64,000 bases of DNA, from the NCBI RefSeq assembly GCF_964340395.1, contig NC_135563.1:9738075-9802074 (forward strand), in the 5' to 3' direction. Position numbers and translations under genes: made by a program. This document shows, piece by piece, positions 11,897-20,900 of this stretch (its first letter is position 1; each line of letters opens with the position of its first letter). The notes beneath the pieces are model-generated. The model was not told where the DNA came from, did no database searches, and was given only the letters and a program-made list of their open reading frames with translations. The DNA comes from Glandiceps talaboti (taxonomy: Eukaryota; Hemichordata; Enteropneusta; Spengelidae).

Positions 11897-14318
11897 CAAA
11901 TGTTGGCTATTACTTTGTGGAGTCTTGATGGCCTAATGGTTAGAGTGATCAGCTTGGAATCTACAGGTTGAAGGTTCTAGCCTTGCCATAGTTGTTTCTT
12001 TCTGAAAAGCTAAAGTCCTTGGGCAAGATTTGAATCATGATGGTGGCCCAGTCAATCCAACTGGGGACCTGGTAGGTTAGAAGTTGCAATGAGAATGCTT
12101 TAATCCTATGTGTTTATTATGTGCTACAATGGATTGTATGCTCCTCAGGGAGTTGAGGAAGTATAAAGGGCTGTTGTGCCATACTATAGATCCATGCTGG
12201 GGGCAATAATTGAGCACTGAGTGGGAAAGGTTTTCAGAGAGCTGTATGAAATTATTTTTATGGCTGTTATAAAAGTAGTAATATTCTTATTTTTTCAGCT
12301 CCATGTGTTTGTGACTCATCTGTCATTGAGTGAGAAAGCAAGAGACAGGTCTGTGGTGGAAATCTGGGAATTCATGTCACAGTTTTCAGGACCAGCTATT
12401 CTGGTTGGAGATCTAAATGCTGACTCACAGTCCAGGGCTATCAAGTATGTGTATGACACTTTCACTGTTTTCTTGAATGACCTTTTTTGTCAATTAAGAG
12501 TATTCATACTGTGTTACAATGTAAATGGTATTTGTCATAACGGTGATAACTTGCTGTGGTTGTCATCATCATTGTCGTTGTCATCATCATCATCATCACC
12601 ACCAACACCACCACCACCACCACCACTATCACCCTCATCATCACCACCACCACCACCTCCATCACCCTCACCACCACCACCACCTACCACCAAGAACACT
12701 ACCACCACCACCAGCAGTAATGGAATAAGTCTGCTGGGAGCTAAAATCCTTCTTTTTGTTATTTTTTAGATTCCTATCAGGAAATACCGAAATCAATGGC
12801 ATTAAGACCAAAGGTTTATATGATGCATGGACTCTTCGACATCCAGAACCAAGGTACATTATGATATCATTTTAGTCATGAATATTCATAAATATGTAAC
12901 TACTCACAGCGATTGAAACATGTTAAATCATCATGACTAGCAGTGAGCAGTTAGTCAGATATTATATGCAAATGACATCACAGCATTACTTTTAGTTACC
13001 AAAATCTCTGTAGCCTGGAATTCAGTTGTGTGGGATTTTGTTCTCACTTTGTCCCTACCACGCCTGGCATTTTGCTATAATGGTTGTATAGTCAAACCTA
13101 AAATTAGATTATGATTTCCTGCAGCAATGTTAAATATGGTAATCATGTTAACATCGTACAGCTCAACCCTCCGACTTGATTGTAATCTCATGGTGATGCT
13201 ATTAACATCATCTCACAATGAGAAGAATTAAAAAACCCAGTTTCAGAAAAATGCTCCAGGTGCAGTTAGTGCAGCTTTTAAGTTGATATAGTTCTGTCTG
13301 TGTATTTTCTCATTTCTAGACCAGACCAACCTGGCGTCTATTCAGGAAATGACCCAAGAGACCACGGATTAACTTTTAGTACATTGAATAAACACCTGAA
13401 GGAAAGGGTAAGTCGTATGTCCCCCAAAAATCCAGAATATGTATGATTGCAGATACACTGACTGTGTTAGTCTAGTGTTATCTGTGGCATCAAATCTCAA
13501 GCTCTCTCTTTATTTAAAGGCAAAATGGGTATAAAAGGCCCTCTAACTTCGTAGAGATTATTATCAAATTTGAATGTGTTCAGTGAACAATGTAGTGATT
13601 CTTCTATGGAAATCCATGATAGCAATGAGCAGCTCGTGATTTGGTAATAGATTTGGTATGTGTGGACATGTGAATGTCTTTGGATGTGCGTGTTACCATG
13701 GGTAGTATTATCTAGACTATGACTGTGTGTACAGTATGTAGATTTACAACCAAACCTTGTATACCGGTATAGGTTCAAGTTGTATGCTGTAAGTATAGAC
13801 TTTGATTGGTATGTGTGGTAGTATTACTGTGGTTTACGTAGCTTTGACAGGACAGACGCCAAAACTAAAACTATAATTCTTAAATATGTTCACCAGGTCA
13901 GTAAATCACAGTAATAAATAGACAAAAAGTTGTAATTCCATACAAGTACAGTAATTAGAACTCTTTGGTGTGTGACAAGAACTATTAAGAATTATACATA
14001 GTTTATAACAGTCCAGGTGCATACTGAATTGATTTCACTATGTCAACATATTTATTTATTTTGACATTAATTAACAGCATGATAGTGCTAGGGGCTATGT
14101 CTTTGAACTCAAAAGACTTGTTTATTTTGGCTAGTTGTTTGCTGACCCGTTCTATTTTTTTTTCATCTCCCAAGATTGACTACATATTCGTTAGGCTGCC
14201 AGAAGATTGCAGACTACACAACATATCATTGCTTGATGATGGTAAACGGAGACAATCAGCTGCATCGGATCACCTTGGTCTCCTAGCAACCATATCCATG
14301 GTGATGAATCTCACTTAA
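5702..14318 (+). CDS. Secreted endonuclease/exonuclease/phosphatase-fold (EEP) protein, 11 exons, 553 aa
   Basis: Exons 5702-5786, 7034-7143, 7719-7817, 9183-9773, 10339-10461, 10852-10967, 11141-11216, 12299-12444, 12770-12853, 13320-13407 and 14175-14318 join in phase to 1662 nt. The start follows a CpG-rich leader and opens a signal peptide (IVCSFSILVAASG). Residues about 66-255 form an N-terminal region I do not recognise. The EEP domain (about 265-553) has the standard landmarks: GSYNIWNFN, metal-binding Glu309 in GLQEVRF, His407 in FVTHLSL, Asp438/Asn440 in GDLNADSQS, and the catalytic SDH triplet with His539. The fold is shared by DNase I, neutral sphingomyelinase and inositol phosphatases; the substrate here is unknown. 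Possible N-glycosylation sites (NDT, NAS, NIS) and the leader suggest the secretory pathway. Introns carry a LINE tail, (CAGA)n and CAT/CCA arrays, a SINE, and a duplicated acceptor before exon 6. It converges on RPP30. Confidence 0.82.
5881..5990. repeat. Imperfect foldback in EEP intron 1
   Basis: CGCTACGACGAGGTTCGACACGTCTT-like sequence near 5882-5910 is approximately mirrored by GAAGACGTGTCTAACATCGTAGCG near 5965-5988. GAGAGGGAAGAYGTGTC occurs twice between them. This is a small foldback or duplicated hairpin of unknown family. Confidence 0.5.
6448..6503. repeat. (CA)n microsatellite
   Basis: CA repeat after a short CT run in EEP intron 1. Confidence 0.9.
7205..7560 (+). repeat. Dispersed repeat R1, copy a (EEP intron 2)
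   Basis: About 340 bp here align base by base with 15895-16235 (shared GGTATGGACCCAAAA / GGTACGGACCCAAAA, AGGTGATTCAATACTGT, GTACATGT-AATTAG). Both copies lie in the same orientation. A short tail-like piece (CCAGGTGCAGTTAGTGCAGC) also occurs near 13256-13276. There is no coding capacity, and the family is not recognised. Confidence 0.7.
8120..8470 (+). repeat. Dispersed repeat R2, copy a (EEP intron 3)
   Basis: Aligned with 27860-28450: shared GCACA-TGTC-CACAAGCT, CAAAA-CC-CCTCCCCC, TTCACAAGTG, ACATTG--GCATTTRTAT, AACATTGTAGCGGTCAC-like and CTCACTAGTAAA blocks. A short hairpin (ATAGACCTTAGAGAGAAATT then its inverse) lies at 8405-8437. Confidence 0.6.
8712..9172 (-). mobile_element. 5'-truncated LINE tail (reverse transcriptase C-terminus plus 3' UTR) in EEP intron 3
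   Basis: On the minus strand an open stretch from about 9172 reads KSFETLEHFLFSCESLSTYR and ends about 90 codons later at 8895 with FIQRFLISAMEHRKTCLT. This is the zinc-knuckle-like C-terminal signature (ETLEHFLF-C) of LINE reverse transcriptases. An AT-rich 3' UTR follows, ending in a short hairpin (GTCCCTTTTATAAAGGGAC, about 8736-8754) and an AAATAAAT tail near 8715-8730. That tail is the expected LINE 3' end for a minus-strand insertion. The 5' truncation point lies about ten bases before the exon 4 acceptor AG at 9181-9182, so the element now supplies most of the sequence upstream of the polypyrimidine tract. The clade was not determined. Confidence 0.72.
9814..10082. repeat. Degenerate CAGA/GACAGTC array
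   Basis: About 270 bases of CAGACAGACAGA interleaved with GTCCAGACAG and CCTGACAGAC units start 40 bases after the EEP exon 4 donor. Frames through it on both strands are repeat translations only. Confidence 0.85.
10167..10224. repeat. Short hairpin
   Basis: ATAGACCCTCCACCAAC near 10167-10183 is mirrored by GTTGGTGGAGGGTCTAT near 10206-10222 in EEP intron 4. Confidence 0.65.
10679..10866 (+). repeat. Tandem duplication containing the exon 6 splice acceptor of the EEP gene
   Basis: Two units of about 109 bp, starting TACCC(A/G)TGTCTGTAGAAA and ending in a polypyrimidine tract, CAG and the exon start TTTGTGTACCA, lie side by side. The second acceptor (AG 10850-10851) is used in the model. The first (AG 10741-10742) would open a frame that stops after 21 codons. 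Confidence 0.85.
11862..11894. repeat. (GT)n microsatellite
   Basis: Plain GT dinucleotide run in EEP intron 7, just left of the SINE. Confidence 0.9.
11923..12228 (+). mobile_element. SINE family 1 (tRNA-derived), near full length
   Basis: The head GGAGTCTTGATGGCCTAATG then GTTAGAG and CTTGGAATCT is tRNA-like with a pol III A box; the B box region is degenerate (GGTTCTAGCC). The body (GGACCTGGTAGGTTAGAAG, GCTTTAATCCTATGTG, ATGCTCCTCAGGGAGTTGAG, ATAGATCCATGCTGGGGGCA) recurs inverted at 60400-60600 and partially at 40798-40905. Confidence 0.75.
12545..12716. repeat. CAT/CAC/CCA trinucleotide tract
   Basis: Interrupted TCA, CCA and CAC triplets in EEP intron 8. Frames through it give poly-Ser, poly-Pro or poly-His and are artefacts. 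Confidence 0.88.
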
Positions 14319-14989
14319 TCTTTGTCCAAGCTCTATACAGTTTCTTTATTACCTACTCTGTATATTAAACTCTTTTTTTTTCAGTAATGTGCACTATAAC
14401 AGTGTCAGATATTGGAAGTGCTAAAGTCCCTGAAATATATGTAATTTAAACAGATGTTTCAAGCAAGGACTCGTTGTCAATATTTTTACATGGCTGTAAC
14501 ACACTAGGGATTATAGTATTTGATTAGCTTGCAAGAGCTGCTACAAATGCCTTGTAGGTGTTGGCCACGTTTATTTACCAATGGGCCATTCAATATGTAC
14601 CTACTCAACAGTTTTCTATGGGATGTTGGAAAATTTGACAAGGTTGAGTGGCTGATCAGACAATGTTACACCGTAGCAGTGAAAGTAAAATAGTTATCTA
14701 ATTAATTAGCAACTCACCTAATTAATATAGAAGCTAGCAACATCTTACACAAATGAGTTTGCCATGGCAACATTGCATGTTTCCCCGACAGGAATACCAT
14801 ACTGCTACATTTTTTTATGTGAAGATTTTATACATGATACAGAACGTCCAAACAAAGTGTGAATTAATTCTAGTGGTGTATTTATTTTTTAGTGGGCAGC
14901 ATAGAGAATGAGGTTTTAGTGTATGTTTATATAGCTAGCCGAGAGAATAGTCATTGACTTTCATATCAGAAGATCATTTCCATGCCTAG

Positions 14990-15545
14990 GAGAATTGATG
15001 GATCTCGCACAACATTCTGTGCTAAATTTTAACCCTTTCATGACTGGAGACGAGTTTTAAATAATTTTGGGACCCAATTTATGTGAACATTTTCATAGTT
15101 ATAATAATATTACTTTGTTAGGAAATAACATTTCTTTAATTCCAGTCTAAAATGAAGCTGATATATGCCAAAAACTTACAGAAAAACAAGAATTTTGTTC
15201 AAATAATTTTGGCGGCAAAGTTTTCAGTACTGAATGGGTTAAATTACGCCAAGAACTGTATTAATCCAATTGCAGCATTAATATAAATGGATGATGTTAT
15301 TGTGTCTTTAAGAGACTTTCACTCAGACTGGAAGGTGATGTTTGGTTCTGAACATTATTTGCATATCAGGAAATATGGATATAGCGCAACATTCCATGCT
15401 AAATTTTAAATTACACCAAGAGCATATATTAATCCAATTGGAGCATTAATAAACCGATGATGTTATTGAGTCCATAAGAAACTCACATTCAGACTCTGGT
15501 AAGCGATGTTTGGTTGAAGACATTATTTGCATATCAGGATATATT
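14990..15545 (+). repeat. Tandem duplication, unit about 168 bp
   Basis: Two units share CGCACAACATTCTGTGCTAA / CGCAACATTCCATGCTAA, TATTAATCCAATTG-AGCATT, GATGATGTTATTG, GATGTTTGGTT and CATTATTTGCATATCAGG. The first unit is split by a 206-bp TTAA-flanked insertion at 15033-15238. Confidence 0.8.
15033..15238. mobile_element. piggyBac-type non-autonomous element (MITE), 206 bp, TTAA target duplication
   Basis: The element begins CCCTTTCATGACTG and ends CAGTACTGAATGGG, imperfect inverted ends. It is flanked by TTAA at 15029-15032 and 15239-15242. The second repeat unit has the uninterrupted sequence GCTAAATTTTAAATTACACC at 15398-15417, giving a natural empty site with a single TTAA. No transposase is encoded. 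Confidence 0.85.
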
Positions 15546-15894
15546 TTTGTGAATTGAGTACCCAATTACAAACGTCTGTTAATGGGTGATGAATTACTAC
15601 TGACGTGTGTTGTTATCTTGATTAGCATAGAGTCCAGCTGGATTTTCCATAGTAAAAAGGCGTTCCACTAGACATTGGAAAAGATCTTCAATCCAATGGC
15701 TAGTCTCTAGACTAATGTTTATATGTAGTTATGTATTCATTACAGTAAGTTGTACAAAAAGTAACTTTATATTCACTAACAGAGGAAGATTTTTTAAATT
15801 AAATAACCATAAAGAACACAGTTTTATGTCTAAGATTTAGCATTTTTTCACCCGTCATTGCAGAACATGGAGTTGTAGAACTCACATGCACTGG

Positions 15895-16235
15895 CTATAA
15901 CTGAGGTATTATTTTTTGATCAGACAACCAACAACATATTGACGAAATTGTTAAAATATCAATAATTAGATATTGTACATGTCAATTAGAGGTCATTTTA
16001 TCTATGAGTAGTATAGTAATAAGTTGAAATTGTGATTCATTGGGGTGCTGATTTTTGGGTACGGACCCAAAAATCAATTTGATTGGATATATTGTGCCAT
16101 ACTGCTACACAATATGTGTATGAACAGGTGATTCAATACTGTGCAGGGTGTACGATATTCTGATTAAGTCATGCTATCTAACAAATAGTTTCAAACAAAC
16201 AGTCCAGTGACAACATGTGCAGCTTTAATTTAGTT
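15895..16235 (+). repeat. Dispersed repeat R1, copy b (3' of EEP gene)
   Basis: Collinear with 7205-7560, with scattered substitutions and small indels. Shared blocks include the GGACCCAAAA segment and AGGTGATTCAATACTGT. Confidence 0.7.
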
Positions 16236-16957
16236 CAATAATTTGAATTCCATCGTTAGTTAAATATTTTCTTGCACAACAGTGAATTACTTTTTTTTTA
16301 AAAAACGTCACCAGCTACTGGGTGTCACGAGAGGAAAGACATATCATGTCAACGCCATCGATATTTCTATTCACAATATAATATAGCTAGCCAAGTTTTA
16401 TGTAGTCTCTTTCTCAATTTCTTTATGACTTAAATACATGTATCCATATGGAAATATTCTGTAAGACATATTCTGAATTCATTAAACTTCTGCTAAAAAT
16501 ATTGAAGGTACTGACATTGCAAACATTGGAATTAACTATTCATGAACTGAACAAGTTGCATAGATTGTATTATTTCAATATTGTACATTTATTACGAATG
16601 AACATTTCTACTCGCACAGTTGAAAAGATTTCTCAGAAGTGAATCCCGAATTTTTGCTCAGTGACGTCTTGTCTTGTCAGCGTTGTCAGGGGTGTATACT
16701 GCATTTGTAATTTACGGGTAATGTTATTTTTTAATGTGCTTTCATTTTACGAGATACATGAACACATTTATTAGCCCAAAATAATTGCAATAAATAAATG
16801 AAACTTAATGGACTGAATAACTGTACTTGTATGATTAGGAGTGAGAACAATGAGTAGGATTGGTATGCTGACTATAAATGATATTTTACCGGGGATGCTC
16901 TCACATTGTCACGTAAACTATTAAAGGAAGAGAAATTCCTTCACTTATTGGGGGGGG

Positions 16958-17075
16958 GTAGTCTGTTTGCAACAGGGCTCGAACCTTGAACGTGCAGTTT
17001 CCAAGCCGGCCCACTCTAACCATTCGACCATCATGACTCCACAATAACTGGGCCAAATGAATCATGAAAAAGTCC
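16958..17075 (-). mobile_element. SINE family 1, tRNA-like head
   Basis: The reverse complement reads GGAGTCATGATGGTCGAATG then GTTAGAGTGG, CTTGGAAACTGC and a perfect B box GGTTCGAGCCC. The head matches 11923 and 34.1-34.4 kb. It is not a functional tRNA, because no acceptor-stem pairing or 3' end was seen. Confidence 0.7.
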
Positions 17076-17878
17076 CTCACCAATCCCATTATCACACTTG
17101 TGAATTTTCATGACCTTGGAGGGGGTCTTGACCCAAAGGAAGGAATTTCGCTTGCTGCGCTGATGTGAAGTTCTGAGACAGTCCCTACATGTAATTATAA
17201 ATAGTTACCTCACACGTTACAAAACAAAAATTAGTTACGATGTCCTGCCATTCTCAACAAAACTAAATTTTAGAGCTTGGTTCCCTTAATTTGTACACAT
17301 GATAGACTTTTTGCAAACAAAAACCATGACAAAATTTGACAGCATGAGTGGAGAGATCCATTAAGATTACCTTCCCTGCATACAATTATGAGCACAAATG
17401 TTTAATACATAACTGTCTCTTGGCGTGGATTTTGTGTGGACATGATTCAAGATAGGTACTATACAGACAAACATACCAATTTGGAAACTTGCAAACCTGC
17501 CATCTTGAATGGTGCATTGTGGGAAATATGGTATCAATTCACAGATAAACATGAATTTTTACTGTTGTCAACAGCCTCATTTAATTGTAACCACATAACA
17601 ATCTTGTGCTGTTTACCCTGAACATTGCAGGATTGTAATCCTTCCAATCACCCCAGATTAGGTACTTCTATACCTGCTAGAGTACACATTATCCCATAGT
17701 CCTGTGCATCTGAGCATGAGCAGTTCGGTTGGTTATGCAAAGCAATACAACAGCACTTTTAGAATAAAATTGTCCATGGTTTTGATAAAATGTATCTTTC
17801 AAAGTCCAGGAAATGCAGACTTCTCTCTTTTTTTGCCACATGTCTTATCTAAAACAGAGCAGTCACACTAACTTTCAG

Positions 17879-17884
17879 TTTATT
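17879..17884 (-). terminator. RPP30: RPP30 polyadenylation signal
   Basis: AATAAA on the minus strand, about 105 bases after the RPP30 stop codon. Confidence 0.6.
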
Positions 17885-17987
17885 TAGTTTCAGTGCTGGC
17901 TATGGATACCATTAGCACCCTGGGAACTGGTCCACTGGTGCCTCATTTGCATAATGTTTTAATAGAGTAAAAAATAAACAATAAAAT

Positions 17988-20900
17988 TCAGGTTTGCAAC
18001 TTTCGCCTCTTTTTTCTGACATGAGCATTGTCATCATCATCACTATCATCACTGCTGGTGTCTGAATCCTCATCTTGATTTCCAATGTTTGGCAAAGCAG
18101 CCCTGTTCTCTCTCACTTTCCACATATGTTTCTCTGCTACATCCATTACCTTGGTAACTGAAAGAGCTGCCTTTGCAGTATTCCTCCTTGTCTCTATGAT
18201 GAAAATAAGGAAAAGTTGTTCGCAATGTTTAATAGTCAAATTTGTATTTATCATGATTCCAGAATTACATTGATAATCTTGATATTTGTGGAGAATATTA
18301 ATTGCCTCACATTCTCTAAATAAATCATATTTTAATACTGAGTGACAAATAAGAACGGATTTTTTATAACAAACATGGCTGCCATTTGAAAATTTGTCCA
18401 GTTGTAACAAAATGATGAAAATATAGTACATCATACATCACCTTTGTGCCAGGTTTAATTAAATGAAACAAACTTCTATAAAGAAGAGATATGGCTGGTC
18501 GCAGCTCGACTGCACTCATTTCTAGGGTCCTCCAAATGATTCTTGTGAAAGGCTAATGAAATGGCACATAAAATACAGTAAACCAGGCAAGTCCATATAA
18601 CTAACCTGCATGTAACAGCACTGATCTACAATTCATAGACACAGCATCTTTGGATTGTGCTTCATTTAAACCAAACAGAAATCCTCTGACATTCAAAGTC
18701 AAGGAAACAAGAAATACGAATACTTGAGGCAATTTGAGGCATCCATATTTACCTTACTGAATGTGTGAAGCCGAGTGCAATCACCTCACCAAGGAAAAAT
18801 GTTGCTCACACTGAATAATGTATAAACAACTGTATCATTTCAAACAAAACATTACATTGCAGCTTTCATGAACAGACTCGGATGTACTTGTAGTTAGTAC
18901 ATTTCATTACATTGCAAAAATCCTGCCATTCAGAAAGAACTGGTAATGATGCATGCTAATTAAGCAATATAAGTGGCATGTAGGTGACAAAGTACATATA
19001 TATGTACTAATAGGTAGTATGCTTATAGTATGGAGGAACCAAACATTAACCAAACAATGCACTTTACTTTATGTAAATTTGGTTAATTAATATACAATGC
19101 ACTTTACTTTATGTAAATTGGGCTAATTAATATACAATGCACTTTATGTAAATTAGGCCAATTTAATATACTATGCACTTAACTTTATGTAAATTGGGCT
19201 AAATTAATATACAATGCACTTTATGTAAATTGGGCTAATTTAATATACAATGGACTTTACTTTATGTACATTGGGCTAATTAATATACAATGTACTTTAC
19301 TTTATGTAAATTGGGCTAATTAATATACAATGTACTTTACTTTATGTAAATTGGGCTAATTAATATACAATGTACTTTACTTTCTTCACAAAAGGATACA
19401 GATTAGCAATGTCATATGGTCCTCTTAGTTCCATTGCCTGTTGGTTAGATTGACAATCAAACCATTTATTCACTGTTCAAATACATCCGGTCTATATTAC
19501 ACAGAACTTGGAGAGTTGTAAAATGTGGTACAGGATGAGGTATAGTTATCACTGTCAATAATGTCACAAAGAATTTTTTAGATTGAACACCTCTGATGAC
19601 GTGGTGCTCAGCACAGTAAGTGTAGCTGTTGGCCCAGTGAGTGGAAGATATAAAGAAACTCAATATCCTTTTACCCAAGTTCCCTGCCAAAATCATGTCA
19701 AAATCAGGTAAGTATGTCTGTGCAAATTTTACAGCTTTCACTGGGATTCACAAACCATCATGAAAAAGTCTGAGATTTTGAAAACATTTGAAGGAAACCA
19801 GATCAAACTGTTACAATACGTTGGATATCAAATTTAAAACGAAGAAAAGATTACGAAACAATAATTACTGATACTTACATTTTCAGCATCACTGGACAAA
19901 ATAATATTCTTTCCCTTACACATAAACTGCAACCGTAAGGCATTTGAAATAATATTTCTTCTTGCTGTGGAGTCTCTAATAGCTGCCGCATACGTGATTT
20001 CAAAATGGACACCTCTCTCTATTGCCTGATCAGTAAAAAAATTAGAGAAAAGTCAGCAACAAAACCACAGCAAGTCATTTCTTATTTTCTACTTTACTTA
20101 CTAGAAACATATGTGATCACCAAGTGATCAAATACTGTCAATATCCCACAAATTTATATTATGGTGGCAAACAATAAAGTGAAATGTGAATCGAAAATAA
20201 ACTTTGGCTGCTACTTTGCTCAAAACAACAAGAAAACAAGAAAACAACAACCAATTCTCATTTAAAACATGGGGAACAGGATGAATACATGATTTTTGTT
20301 CTCTCGAGATTTAATAATATTTTCTTATTTTCTTTATATTTCAAATAAAGTTTAAATATTGCCATCATAACTATTGTTTCCTCTCACTGTGTTTTTCCTA
20401 TTTCCTATGTTATCACTTCCTTATCAGAGTTTACCAGCTTTGCATTAATTAGTATATTGCTAATCCTAGAACAAACTCACAGGCTAATTGCCCCAATATA
20501 ACCTCAGACCACTATCTTTTTAGTGGTCTGAGATATAACACACTGAGTAGTGAGTGCAAACATCTACTGATCCAACTAATGGAAGTATCTGTGTACAGAA
20601 ATAGTGGTCAAAATGTTATCAAAATTAAGCCATATTAGGATTTTATGGCAAACATACCGCTTTCACTGGATGCATTTTGATGTTGAAAGGTAGTCTCTCT
20701 GCCATATCTAATGATATTATGTCAATTTCTAACTGTGTGCATGCTAGCTGAAATGCTTTTTCTGACGTTGGTTGTACCGCTAAGATATCGTATGACTGCA
20801 CTGGACCAGATCCCTGAAAAAGTACGGCAAATGAAATTGTGTGATTTACAAGCAACAGTTGAGATGAGTCCTTTCAAACTTTACAACATACTATGACAGA

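Larger units (their letters stand above)
14319..17987. other. Intergenic/3' flank between convergent EEP and RPP30 genes
   Basis: No gene is supported. Contents: likely EEP 3' UTR; a 168-bp tandem duplication holding a piggyBac-type element (14990-15545); repeat R1 copy b; an inverted SINE; and the RPP30 3' UTR with its polyadenylation signal at 17879-17884. AATAAA sequences near 15451 and 16789 are possible EEP polyadenylation signals, with no further support. Confidence 0.65.

Noticed and set aside
12525-12859. His-rich, Pro-rich and Gly-rich frames
   Set aside because: They are produced by CAT/CCA triplets in EEP intron 8.
16958-17075. Possible tRNA gene with good A and B boxes
   Set aside because: No acceptor-stem pairing or proper 3' end was seen, and the head recurs at 11.9 and 34.1-34.4 kb, so it is a SINE.
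18085-18273. Plus-strand frame overlapping RPP30 exon 9
   Set aside because: It is the complement of the RPP30 coding exon.
19466-19741. 91-codon minus-strand frame inside RPP30 intron 6
   Set aside because: It does not match RPP30, and the true continuation is the 38-nt exon at 19400-19437 followed by 18606-18685. It has no splice support.
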